Positions 24,795 to 36,000 of a DNA stretch of 64,000 nt are shown here, one piece after another. Positions within the stretch are counted from its first letter, which is position 1. The number at the start of each line of letters is the position of its first letter. The translations under genes were made by a program, and so were the position numbers. Location: the NCBI RefSeq assembly GCF_036898095.1, contig NC_090759.1, positions 28,025,211 to 28,089,210 of the forward strand, read 5' to 3'. The stretch is from Palaemon carinicauda (Eukaryota > Arthropoda > Malacostraca > Decapoda > Palaemonidae). The notes below the pieces were generated by a model that had not been told where the DNA came from, searched no databases, and saw only the letters and a program-made list of their open reading frames with translations.

Positions 24795-25047
24795 ATGAGG
24801 ATTTGCTGGCTTTATGATGCAGCCGACATTGCTTGTAGTACGAAAAGTTCCAAATCCAGGATTGACATGAAATTCTTTCTTTTTTAACTGGACAAAACCA
24901 TCAGGTTTTTGTGAAAAATATCGACTTCTTAAAGGAAAGTTAATCTGCTTCTGAAGTATAGTTCTAACGCATGTTGCCATGAAACCTGGATGTATTTTTC
25001 TTGTGATGATCCTCATTTTCCTTATAGTTGAGCTCTTACAAAAAGAT
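24795..25047 (-). CDS. FAM185A: FAM185A-like protein, first coding exon (start at 25,016)
   Basis: Coding part 25,016-24,795: 74 codons starting MRIITRKIHPGFMATC and ending KPANPH, then donor GTAAGT in phase 0. An acceptor-like TTATTTTCAG ends at 25,048, so a 5' UTR exon may lie upstream. ATG at 24,980 (MATCVRT) is an alternative start. The first 36 residues hold seven Arg/Lys and no Asp/Glu, and SRYF-SQ fits an R-3 mitochondrial cleavage site; import into mitochondria is an inference. The stretch VNPGFGTFR onward, joined to exon 2 (PDANRALV), follows the FAM185A pattern as I recall it (FGRLR, then YPDGDRVLV). It lies between DIRS-D and DIRS-A' in a unique island of about 600 bp. Function of the family is not known. 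Confidence 0.68.
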
Positions 25048-25307
25048 CTGAAAATAAAGAAAAGATTGTATAGTACAGGAATCAGTTCATTTTAAAATTG
25101 TGTGCCATAGTACAAACATCATTATCCTGGTACAAAATTATGTCTATGCGCTACTATACACTCCGGTAATTCCAGCCATTGGTTTATAATTTGGGTATGG
25201 TTTGTCATCAAAATTTAACCTGACAGTAAAATTCAACTATTAATAGTTTTATTGCCAAAGGCACTCTGAGATTTCTAATTATTTGATAGCTAATAAGGTA
25301 GGGCATG

Positions 25308-25495
25308 TTTGTTCCGTAACCGAAATACAAACCACGCTATTTACATAGGGTTTACTTTCGGCGTAGCCGAAATGACGAGCCATTAGATTTTTAACGAAGG
25401 TTAACTACCCCCTGCTAGTTATCAGGGGGAAGGGAAGGGGTAGCTTGCTACCCCTCCCCCCCCCACACACCTGTGAGTTGTCTCCCTTCACTTTT
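25308..25495 (+). repeat. DIRS-A' left inverted terminal repeat
   Basis: 25,338-25,495 matches the reverse complement of 32,853-33,014 closely (shared GACGAGCCATTAGATTTTTA and GGGGTAGCTTGCTACCCCTC). The outermost 30 bases (TTTGTTCCGTAACCGAAATA onward) instead match the internal complementary region. Confidence 0.9.
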
Positions 25496-25590
25496 TGGCT
25501 CGGACGAAGACAGACGTTGCTGTTTTTCGTCCTCGTTAATGACAGCCTTAATTTGTTTTTTTACTTTTTCTAGTTCTGTGTGCTTGGAAG

Positions 25591-28500
25591 TTGGCCTCGA
25601 CCGTTGTCATAGTTATGCGCAAGTGCCCTGGACTCGCTGGCCGCCCTTGTGAGACCTTCAGGTCAGCAGAGGACACCGATCCTCACACCCTTTGCCCGCA
25701 GTGCCGAGGCCTACGGTGTGATAGGGAGAATACGTGCAGTGAGTGTAGGGAGTGGTCTGCCTCCCAGTGGGAGAAGTTCGGCCGCCGGTGTATGAAGAAG
25801 TCTAAGAGAGACCGTTCTCCTTCAGGGGCAACCTTGAAGAAGGAAGGCACCAAGGACTCCTCTTCCGCCGGCCGAACCTCCTCCGAAGCTCCCACTCAAT
25901 CGGTCTCTCGTGAGAGGCTGCCGAGTGGTAGCGCAGACCCTAGTGGTGTTTCCCGACCTCGGGGTGCGGGAGAGGGCGTTGCCTCCCTTAGCGTGGCAGC
26001 TCCCTCTTCTCCTCCGGGGGAGGATAATTTGGATTTTGATTCAGCTTTGGGCTTCCTTGGGGCTTAAGGGCACGCCCTCCAAGGAAGCCCTGTTTGACCT
26101 GATCCAGTTGGGGGCTGCGGTCAAACAGTCGCCGGTAATACCGGAGGTATTCCCTTCGGATTTTGTCGACACTGTTTTGGCCGAGCCTTCCGACGGGTCT
26201 GGTCAAACCCTTGATACTGCTCCTGTTGCGGACGTTGCTGATGGCTCTCCTCCTCCCTCCGAAGATCCTCCGAGGGGGGAGGGGAGTCCCACGGTCTCTC
26301 CTGTGGGCGGGTCTCCCCCTCGGGGGAGGGCGCTGACAGAGACTCCTCTTCGGAGGACTGATGACCCGGACGCCCTTCCTCGTGGTCGTATTCGACGTAA
26401 GGCCCGTCGGCCTCTTCGCAGCAGAGGACTTCCTTCTCCCTATAAAGGAGTTAGGCGGCGCCTCTTTGGGTCGTCCTCTCCTGATCCTCCCCCTAAGCAG
26501 GAGCCCCCCCGTCAGGAGCAGCCCGTCACAGCAGCGCCCCTTGACCTCTCCGCAGATCGTTCGCGATCCCCTACGCCTGCCAGACCTTCCGACCTACCTT
26601 CTCCGTTCCTGGCTGCAGATGCGGTTTGGGCACCTTCTCACCCTGTTATCCAACAGGCACCGATCCCTTCGGGGGTAAGGGACTCTACTCACGGTGTGGG
26701 TAAGTCCCTTGTGTGTCAGGGTTCCCCTGCGCGCCCACCTGCGCGTTCGCGTGCAGTAGCCCTCAAGCGCTCCCCAGAGTTACAATCTTCGGACTTAACT
26801 CGCCAGCGATCACCTGCTCGCCAGCGCTCTCCTGTGCGGCAGCGATCACCTGCTCGCCAGCGCTCTCTGATGTGCGCAAGGCGCACCCACGTTCTCCTGT
26901 GCGCAGCCGCGCTACTGCTCAACCTGTTCCTGATGTGTGCCCAGCGCCCCAACGATCATCACCGCGTCCACGATCACCTGATCTGGATTTAGGCAAGGGT
27001 CCTAACCCGTCGCCTCGCCCACCACCCCTGCGCGCCCTTCTACTCCGGCACAACAGCGAGCTAAAGCTCCTGTTCGCGAGCGTTCGTCCACCTCTTCAGA
27101 TGTGCACAGTAATCTTACTGCGCGCCAACGTTCTCCTGCGCGTTCACGCGATTACTCGTCTGTGCGCAAGCGCTCTCCTGAGCGCCCTCGCCCTCTTCAG
27201 TCTGATCGCCCCAGGTCTCCGACTCGCCCGCGCGATAAATCGCCTGCGCGCAGTCGTTCGCCTGTTCGTGGTACGCGCCATCGTTCTCCGGAACGCACGC
27301 GACATCGCTCTCCGCCTGGCAAACGCTCGCGGCTTTTTTCGCCTGATCATCGCCGTTCTCCTACGCGTCGTCGTCGATCGCCTAGTGCTCAGCGCACACC
27401 TTCACCCGCGCGGTCTCGTGCTCCTTCACGTGCGCGCCAACGCGTTCCCTCGCCAACGCACCATCGTGTCCTTTCGCCTGCGCGCACCCACTCGCCAGCG
27501 CGCCCCCTCGCCCGTGAGCGAACGCACCCACGCGCATTCTTCCACACGCGCAATTCCTCGAATGCCTTTTCGCGTGAGAACCGCCGCGATTCCCATTCCC
27601 GCAGGGAACATCAGCGCAGCCAACCGACAGGGACATGGACTTCCAGATCAGCCTCCAGATCGCCTCCGCGCAAGCGTAGGATTACCTACCAGCACCAGGA
27701 CGGATCTACGGAGAGGTCCATGCCACACTTTTTCCTCTTCTTTTCAGGCAGACCCTGTGGCGTCCACTCCGAAGGATCAGGAGATCCCCTTCCCTCCAGC
27801 GGGGATAACCGACACTTCGTCAGTTACCCGTCAGCCTTGGTTCCGTCACATTATGAACGCAGTGGTTCAGGCTGTGAAGCCTGCCCTCGTTGATATGGGA
27901 CTTAAACCAACGGCAGACTCATCCCCGCTGAAGAGAAGGAGAGGAGTGGATTTCGTGGTGACTTCTCCTCGGGAGAAGTTGGCTCCCAAGAGGTCGGTTA
28001 GGAGGACTCCTACGCCTTCTCCTACGCGTGCTGTTTCTCATTCTCCTGTGGACGAGGTATCTCCTTCCTCAGGGGAGTCCAGCGAGGCAGGGTTGTCTCC
28101 CACGGCACCAATGGGAGGAACCCCTCCTCTTCGGAGAGAAGATGCTCGCGAGAAAGCCCCCTTCCGGACCTCTTTGCTGGAGTACTGTATTCCTACTATG
28201 AGGGAGCCCAAGGACTCCAAGACGATTCCTAAATCGTCATCCAGGATACGTCCAGAGCCAACTAAACCCCGGGAGGACGTCCATGTATCTCCCCAAGATG
28301 AGCCTTTGGGGACCGGAGACTTAGATGTCAGTCCGCAAGGAGGAGACCAGTTCGAGTCGGAACACGCTTTCTGGCAGGTCCAAGGCTTGATGAGGCAGCT
28401 CAACAAGTTTAAGGACCCGGAGACTGCCCCTCGTGAGGGCAAGGACAAGGTGCTAGACGAAGTCTACGGCACCCAGAAACCCTCTAAGTCCAACGCAGCT

Positions 28501-29325
28501 TTGCCTTGGTCCAAAGGGGTGAAAGGGGCCAGGGACAGGGTCGAAGCCCAGCTCTCTGAGCTCGCCTCCTCTGGTCGTTCTTCTGCTGGGTTCAAACTCC
28601 TCCCACCTCCTCGAGTACATCAGAGGAGGTACTTTGAGATCATGGGGGAGTCCAGTATGGCCCTTCCGCTCCACCATTCCGTGGAAGAGCTGACCAGGGG
28701 AACTCCTCTCGAGAAGCTCTTCGCCCGGCAGGTGACGTTCTCGGCGTCGGAGATCCGGAACCTTGAGAAGATCGCGAAGAGTGCCATGCAGGCCACTTCG
28801 TGGCTGGACGTTTGGCTGGGATCTCTGGGCATCCTATTGCGCTCTGAGGATCTGTCCAAGGAGAGCAATAGGAAGGCTTTGGAGACCTTCCTCCTCTCGG
28901 GCACGCGTTCGATCGAGTTCCTCGCTCACCAGGTTGCTAACCTGTGGGCTAACTCGATCCTCAAGCGTCGCAACGCAGTGGCCGAGAGGTTCCATCCGAA
29001 GGTCCCCGCCGTGGACGTCTGCAGGCTCAGGCACTCCTCCATTACTGGGAGGGATCTGCTCGAGCCCAAGGACATAGAACAAACAGCCGAGAGGTGGAGG
29101 AGATCGAATCAAGATTCTCTCCTCCAGAGGGCCCTGACATTTCGGCCCTACAAGCCTCCGGCACTTCAACAGCAACAGCAGCCTCGCAAGACACCGAAGC
29201 AGGCTCCGGCAGCTAAGACAGGGGTGTCTAAGCCACAGCCCTTTCAGACCAAGGACAGAAAGTGCGGCAAGTCCTCTAGGGGAGGTAAGAATCCTAGAGG
29301 CAGCGGCCGAGGCCGCAAGCGCTAG
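25591..29325 (+). pseudogene. DIRS-A' gag (Cys cluster, RS domain, conserved C-terminal region), frame-broken
   Basis: N-terminal 158 codons (25,591-26,067) carry a Cys cluster (LCPQCRG, then TCSECREWSASQWEKF), probably zinc-binding. The frame shifts near 26,060, then again near 26,870, 27,025 and 27,700. Between about 26,750 and 27,690 the likely frame is an RS-type domain with dozens of RSP, RQRSPAR and SRSP units. The C-terminal 540 codons (about 27,700-29,325) are intact: RRRGVDFVVTSPREKL, EHAFWQVQGLMRQLNKF, APREGKDKVLDEVYG, SAMQATSWLDVWLG, AERWRRSNQDSLLQRALTF, a Gln-rich stretch and a basic RGGKNPRGSGRGRKR tail. Presumed to form the ribonucleoprotein core. No enzymatic motif is seen. At about 1,250 codons it is large for a DIRS gag. 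Confidence 0.85.
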
Positions 29326-29355
29326 GATTGGCAATCCCCCCCGCGTGTCCACCTG

Positions 29356-31374
29356 TGGGGGGATGCCTGAAAAGTTGCGTGCACAGGTGGCAGCAACTTG
29401 GGGCCGATTCTTGGACGGTCTCTGTGATCGGCTAAGGTTATCGCGTCCCGTTCACGACATCTCCACCTCCCCTGACAGCGAATCCAGTGCCGCTGAACTC
29501 CTATGCCATGGGATCGGCAAAGGGGTTAGCCCTTCGGGCAGAAGTCGAGACCATGCTCAAGAAGGATGCTCTCCAGGAGGTCGACGACGGCTCCCCAGGC
29601 TTCTTCAGTCGACTCTTTCTTGTAAAGAAGGCGTCTGGAGGCTGGAGACCGGTCATCGACCTCTCAGCCCAGAACAAGTTTGTCAAGCAAACTTCTTTCA
29701 GCATGGAGACAGCAGACACGGTCAGACTTGCAGTGAGACCGCAAGACTTCATGTGCACACTGGATCTGAAGGACGCGTACTTCCAGATCCCAATCCATCC
29801 GTCTTCCAGGAAGTACTTGAGATTCAGCCTAGAAAGCAAGATCTACCAGTTCAAGGTGCTGTGTTTCGGTCTCTCCACAGCTCCTCAGGTGTTCACCAGA
29901 GTGTTCGCTCTGATTTCGTCTTGGGCGCACAGGAACGGCATACGTCTCCTCCGTTATCTGGACGACTGGCTGGTCCTGGCAGACTCGGAGTCGACCCTTC
30001 TTCGACACCGAGACAGGCTTCTGGAGGTTTGCCGAGACCTGGGGGTCGTGGTAAACCTCGAGAAGTCCTCTCTGCTTCCGACGAAACGACTGGTATATCT
30101 AGGCATGATATTAGACACCGATCTCCACAAAGCCTTTCCATCAGACGACAGGATAGCAAGGCTGAGGATGGTCGCAGAACCTTTCCTCAGGCGGGAAGAG
30201 CTTCCGGCCCATTCGTGGTTGCGTCTTCTAGGTCACCTTTCCTCCCTGGCACGTCTAGTTCTGAACGGCCGCCTCAGGATAAGATCCCTGCAATGGCGGC
30301 TAAAGTCACGGTGGAATCAAGGCTCCGATTCTCCGGACTTTCTGGTTTCTATAGGATCCACGGAACTGACGGACCTTCGGTGGTGGCTGAACGACGTGAA
30401 CCTTCGGAAGGGAGTGGATCTTCTCGTCCTCCCCCCGGAATTGACTCTGTTTTCGGACGCGTCAAAAGAAGGGTGGGGGGCCCACATTCTGAACCAAAGG
30501 ATCTCAGGCCTCTGGTCAGAATCAGAAAAGTACCTCCGTTTTCCTGGCTCTTCAACAGTTCCAACGGACCCTGGCGGGCCACTCCGTAGTGGTGATGAGC
30601 GACAACACTACAGTAGTGGCTTACATCAACAAGCAGGGAGGTACCTTTTCTCGACAGCTATCCCATCTTGCAGTAGAGATTCTGAGGTGGTCCGAAGCCC
30701 ACTCGGTCACACTTTCGGCTCGCTTCATTCCAGGCAAGAGGAATGTGCTCGCCGACAATCTGAGCAGAGCGACGCAGATAGTGAGTACCGAGTGGTCTTT
30801 GGATCCTCAGATAGCCAACAAAGTCCTGACTTTGTGGGGTTCCCCGACAGTAGATCTGTTCGCGACAGCCTTGAACTTCAAGCTGCCCCTGTACTGCTCT
30901 CCAGTCCCGGACCCCAAGGCTCTCTGGCAAGATGCTTTTCAGCAGAGGTGGGACAACATCGACGTTTACGCCTTCCCACCATTCTGTGTGATGAGAAGGG
31001 TGCTCAACAAGACCAGACTATCGGTCAATCTCTCCATGACTCTTGTAGCTCCGCTGTGGCATCACGCGGAATGGTTCCTGGACCTTCTGCAGCTCCTGAC
31101 GGAGCTTCCGAGGGAACTCCCCCCACAACACGAGCTACTCAGACAACCACACTGCAACATCTTCCACAAGGCCGTAGCGTCGCTTCGGCTTCACGCCTGT
31201 AGACTATCCAGCGTCTCCTCACGGAGAGAGGATTTTCGCAACAGGTTGCGGACAGGATGTCTCGCCACCTACACAAGTCCTCTATCGGAGTCTACCAGGC
31301 GAAGTGGAAAGTCTTCTGTGGTTGGTGTCGTGGGAGGGGTATCTCTCCACTCGATGCCACTATTCCAGCAATAG
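29356..31374 (+). CDS. DIRS-A' pol: reverse transcriptase, RNase H, methyltransferase-like domain
   Basis: Frame starts GGCLKSCVHRWQQLGADSW at about 29,356 and has one in-frame TAA at 29,433-29,435. RT blocks: GGWRPVIDLSAQNKF, motif A CTLDLKDAYFQIPIHP, motif B FGLSTAPQVFTRVF, motif C RLLRYLDDWLVLADS, then LVYLGMILDTD. RNase H: TLFSDASKEGWGAH; a one-base shift near 30,545 leads to a second frame with SDNTTVVAYINKQGGTFSRQ and FIPGKRNVLADNLSR. The DIRS methyltransferase-like domain follows (TVDLFATALNFKLP and YAFPPF, the expected PP motif). The frame ends at 31,374, overlapping the recombinase. Role: cDNA synthesis of the element. Domains and catalytic residues are present; the stop and the frameshift are the only breaks I see. 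Confidence 0.9.
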
Positions 31375-32218
31375 CGGAGTTTCTTGTGTATTTACAAGAG
31401 GAAATGCGCCTTTCAGTTCCAGCGGTGAAAGACTATCACTCAGCCTTAAGCCTGGCGTTTAGGCTGAAAGGAGTGGACATTTCCTCTTCGTTAAAACTTT
31501 CTCTACTCATACGCATCTATGAGCTTACCTGCCCTCAGTCAGAAGTAAGACCTCCTCCTTGGAACGTGGTTCAGGTCCTCAGGGCTCTGAAGAGAGCCCC
31601 GTTTGAACCATTACGCCAGGCGTCTGATCGCCACCTGTCTTGGAAGACTGCTTTCCTGCTCACTTTGGCCTCGGCCAAGCGGGTCAGTGAACTTCATGGT
31701 CTTTCTTACGACGTCGCCCATTCAAGGGGATGGGGGGGAGGTAACGTTCAGGTTCGTCCCTGACTTTGTTGCCAGGACTCAGAACCCTGGGGTGTCAGAC
31801 CCTAGGTTCGACTCCTTCGGGGTAATGAGTCTTCGTTCTGTAACAAGTGACCCAGACCATCATTTACTTTGCCCAGTGAGGAGTCTGAGGCATTACTTGA
31901 AAAGAACAGCTGCAAGAGTTATTCGTAAGCACAGGAAGGACAAAGAGGAGGGTCACCAAGAACACCATATCGGCCTGGATCCGGAAGGTTATTCAACACA
32001 CCTTGGATCCTGACCCTCCTCCGTCACGCCGCCCTAGAGCGCACAATGTCAGGGGCATCGCTACGTCCCTGGCATTCAAGAGAAATTTCTCTGTGACGCA
32101 GGTTTTGCAAGCTTGGGTGTGGAAGCGCCAGACAACCTTCACAGCCCACTACCTGCAAGACGTGATCCACAGGAGCTTCGATACATTCTCTATTGGCCCT
32201 GTGGTGGCTGCACAATAG
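31203..32218 (+). CDS. DIRS-A' tyrosine recombinase (two frameshifts)
   Basis: Begins after the stop at 31,200-31,202 in the frame reading IQRLLTERGFSQQVADRMSR, a core-binding domain (SSIGVYQAKWKVFCGWC). The catalytic domain has LASAKRVSELHGL (first Arg), a frameshift inside a G-run near 31,735, and VTFRFVPDFVARTQNPG. Then PVRSLRHYLKRT comes before a second shift near 31,930, followed by KNTISAWIRKVI, AHNVRGIATSLAF (HxxR) and TFTAHYLQDV (nucleophilic Tyr). So the R, HxxR and Y residues are all present. It would insert the circular cDNA without target duplication. The two shifts split it over three frames. The first is in a homopolymer and could be a sequencing error. Confidence 0.88.
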
Positions 32219-32705
32219 CTGGTCTAACCTCAGGCTCCTTAATGGACAGGTAGCAGAAGGTTGGGGGCATTGTTACCCGGTTTTAGTCTGCGTGATTGAA
32301 AGAGTATGTCTAGCCCTTACCTCTTTCTTCATTCTCCCCTCCCTTGGGGAACGCAGCATCCTGGTCTCTGCATAGCTGACCTCAACCTCTGCAGGTAAAC
32401 CATGCTCCCTTGTGCTCCTAGTATTAACTGTAATACTGATTGTGGACCCATACCCTGACGAGGTGGTATTGGGAACGTCCTAGCCTAGATTTCTATCTAA
32501 AGAACTCCAGGTCAACTTCCTAGGACGAGTCACAACTTCCTCTACACACAACTTATGTAGGCCGCACGTCCGTAGCAAGCATCGGAAAGTGCGAGGTGCA
32601 GGGACCCCCTTTCTCGAGTACTGCTCACTCGGTTTTCGGGTCCCCGGGTAAAGCCAAAAGCCAGTAAGGCTGGGGACTTTCCACCCTTCCTAAGGGGTAA
32701 GTCAC

Positions 32706-32810
32706 CCTATGGAAATAGCGTGGTTTGTATTTCGGTTACGGAACAAATGACAAATTCGGAGATAATTTGTATTTTTCCTAATCATACAAACCTTAGCTAT
32801 TTACACATAT
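32706..32810 (+). repeat. DIRS-A' internal complementary region
   Basis: First half (to 32,746) is the reverse complement of the left edge at 25,308-25,350. Second half, from AAATGACAAATTCGGAGATA to about 32,810, is the reverse complement of the right edge at 33,005-33,066. They meet at GGAAC-AAA-TGAC, the sequence a circular joint of the two ends would have. Confidence 0.92.
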
Positions 32811-32852
32811 TTGCCCACCAGCCCTGTCCCCCAAGTCAAGTCCTACCTCTAA

Positions 32853-33066
32853 GTGAAGTGAGACAACTCACAGGTGTGTGGGGGGGGAGGGGTAGCAAGC
32901 TACCCCTTCCCTACCCCCAGCTAACTAGCGGGGGGGGGGGGGGGGGTAAACCCTCGTTAAAAATCTAATGGCTCGTCATTTCAGCTACACCGAAAGTAAA
33001 CCGTATGTAAATAGCCAAGGTTTGTATGGTTAGGAAAAATACAAATTATCTCCGAATTTGTCATTT
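32853..33066 (+). repeat. DIRS-A' right inverted terminal repeat
   Basis: Inverted match to the left repeat. Contains a poly-G run near 32,930-32,946. Ends ...TTTGTCATTT at 33,066. Confidence 0.9.
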
Positions 33067-36000
33067 CAGTATAAGTTTAACCTGAAGTATGAAATCTATA
33101 AGCTTGATATGGCAACATGAAAATTGGAGGGGACTTAAAAGGAATGATCATTAAAGTGGATAAATAGACTAGACTACAGGGTTTTATTACATCCATACAA
33201 TATATTCCAAAACCTTTATACATTATCTTTCAAGTCCCACAAAGAAATCTCAAAGCTGAGTTACAAAAAGCAAGTAATTCAAACTTCACAGTTTTTATAT
33301 CAAAATATCCAGAAATTTTTTTAACTAATCCCAATTTTCACCTGCAGAAATTTTCAGTTTAACTATGGCTTTGTTTAAAACCAGTGCTCAAAAAAAAAAA
33401 AAAGGATTTCATAACACTGAATATCCTGAGTTTCTTGACGAAAAACAGTTATGACCTTAAATCATACTCCCCAAACTTACTTTAATGGATACATTAACTC
33501 TTCAATGGATACATTAACTCTTCCGATTCTTTACGTGACAGGGGCATGATGTGCCATATTAAGTTGGAGTGATTTTGTATTTTTGGAGACTTATAATGCC
33601 TTAGGTCAGGCAGCCTCATGACACTTAGGTCCTTAGGTCCACTGTCACTAGGGACCTGGAACTCTAGGTTAGGTTAGAATGCAATTTTCTACTTTTTAGG
33701 ACTTATGGAGTTCAGCATACTAGGTTAGATTAGTATGAACACATTTCGGGAATTATTCTCAATACATTTCCTTGTCTTCTACATATTTGCAGAATAGTTA
33801 CCGATGACAAATTTTGACTATTTTTCCAGCTGCTTAACTCATTATATTGTTTATACAGAATTACTCTTTCCTATTAGTGTAAGAAACTTTATTATCTTTT
33901 TCCCACATTCTGAAAGTGTAAAACTTTACTTGAGCACCAGCAATAGCAAACATCACTGCCTCACTTCCATCCTACTTACCCTACGGAGTCCAATTCTTTC
34001 TTAGTAAAGAGGATTTCACCTCTCCAACCACTCGCTCACTTTAAACTGTACTCATCGTACCTTGAGGTACCTTTGAACAGTCCATGGGTAAAGATATACA
34101 TACCCAAAAACCTGGTTTTTCACAGGGTGTCACTATAATCTTTGTAAATGGGGAATATGTTTACAAATAACTAATGGCTTGCATAAACAATAATGCATAG
34201 CAATGCATAATAAAAATGAGGTAATTGATTGGAAAAATATATTGTTCATGCATCTTAAAAGAGGAAATTAAATCATCATAATGGTAGCATTCCAGAAGCA
34301 AATGTGTAAAATATCAATAAATTTTTATTAACTATTTTACATGACTTTGAACAACGGAAATATTTTGTATTTACAGTATAGGCATTTTTACTGTTTTTAT
34401 AATGATTTCCGACGGAAATCCATAGATTTTGAGTTATAGTGGGTTGACTACCAAGTAATATTAATGAAAAACTGTCAAAAGACTGAAGCTTTTGTTCGCC
34501 AGGACTTCCGGACACGTAGAAAGCAAGACTAAATCAATTTTCTATGGAGTCGTTCACAAGTGTTCATCGTATTACTACTTCCTAACTTAAATAGGTTCTA
34601 TTGTAGTTTATTACAGGGTAATGTAACCTAGGGAAGAAAATACTTTCTATAGAAAAGGTCTGTTCTCTATGAAAATGACACTCTTTCCTGTCGGAAATGA
34701 ATAGTTTCAGAAGTTAGTTATACTACTTTTTTTAGCATGCGTAGCTCAACATTACCGCTTGCCAGTACATACGAGCTTGATGTTTTGGTTATCTGGTGAT
34801 CGAAGCGAGCCCGCGGCAGAACAAGAGCCATTATATTTAAATATTATAACAGAAAATATGGTCTCCTCTAGTAAATAACGAGATTTAACCTGTTTTCACC
34901 TTCATTTCAACGGCAACAACAACCACCAGTTCGGCTACTTGAAGTGAGTCGAACTGGTTGTTCTGTTTGTTTTTGGTTGAAATGAAGGTCAAATTCAGTT
35001 AAATTACTTTATTTGTTACAGGAAAACATATATTTTGTGTTCGAAATGATACCCTGTAAACTTATAAAACTTTACCCTTAATTGGGCTAATGATTTATTG
35101 TTTTTTGATCCGACGTATGATCACTTCGCTCGTGATTAATCATTATCTCATTGATCCTATGTTCTGGCATGCGGAACGTTTCACTAAGAGTATTACTAGT
35201 ATTTCGCTGTTAATCATCACTTATACAAACTTAGAATTTTATTACCTCGGTTACTATTACCTAGCAACTCATGGTTAAGGGTTTAAACAAATGTACTAAT
35301 AATCTTTTATTGAAATATGCTAATTAAAAGTTTTGGGAAGTTGTATTGATATAAAATGAAACCCAATATTTATCAAGTTATATACCAATTATAACCACCG
35401 AGGGCAGTGCAGTCATATGACTGTAATTTTGGGTTTGCCTCGTAATTTACTACTTACAGTACGCCTAAGGTCTAGGTACATTAAAATTCTCCAGCTAGTC
35501 TATGTCCAATAAACACGTCCAAGAGAAGCAATGTTACTCGCCACTCAGTAAATAATCTGATGTTTTCTCTGTGAGACTTACCAAACCATTGATTATCTTA
35601 GGTTTACGCAACTGCCTTGACCTCTCGATGCTGTAAACGAAATCGGCAATATTTTGACAATTCAGTAGTAATATAAGATTTTAACCTATGTAACGGCTCT
35701 ATTACTCTATATCGTATGGCCTCCTCCATTTTTTCTTAAAATCTTAAAGTTTTTTTTTTTTACGAAAAATTTCGTCACCGAATCAATCTATATAGTTATT
35801 CTAATTATCAAAAGACTGATGTCACCATAAATGTTTCTAATAAACTCCGTGTAGCCAATTAGTCTACAAGCACCACCAGAAACCAATTATATGTTATCAT
35901 AAAGAAACTTGTGATAAAGTGTATTACCAGGACAATTCTGTAACTATCTACCACAAAAGTACAACTTAAAACTAAAAAACTTAAACAGATGAGCAAGATT

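Larger units (their letters stand above)
25308..33066 (+). mobile_element. DIRS-A': structurally complete DIRS retrotransposon
   Basis: A 7.76-kb plus-strand element. In order: left inverted terminal repeat (25,308-25,495), gag (25,591-29,325), RT/RNase H/methyltransferase (29,356-31,374), tyrosine recombinase (31,203-32,218), 3' part (32,219-32,705), internal complementary region (32,706-32,810) and right inverted terminal repeat (32,853-33,066). It starts TTTGTTCC and ends GTCATTT. The flanks (CATG before, CAGT after) show no target duplication, as expected for recombinase-driven insertion. It is clearly GC-richer than the surrounding DNA. About seven frameshifts and one stop break the frames, so it is inactive unless these are sequence errors. 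It lies about 260 bp upstream of the FAM185A-like first coding exon, in antisense. Confidence 0.92.

Noticed and set aside
29345..30589. 414-codon plus-strand frame overlapping the DIRS RT
   Set aside because: Shadow of the RT frame in another phase, with no RT motifs of its own.
34276..34529. Minus-strand open frame (SPGEQKLQSFDSFSLILLGS...) as a possible upstream exon of the host gene
   Set aside because: The acceptor (GATTTAG) is weak, no clear donor gives a phase compatible with the exon at 25,047, and that exon already holds a plausible start codon.
35582..35630. 49-nt minus-strand candidate exon with TTTACAG acceptor and GTAAGT donor
   Set aside because: Splice words are good and one frame is open, but 16 codons carry no recognisable similarity. 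It could only be a 5' UTR exon, and nothing else supports it.
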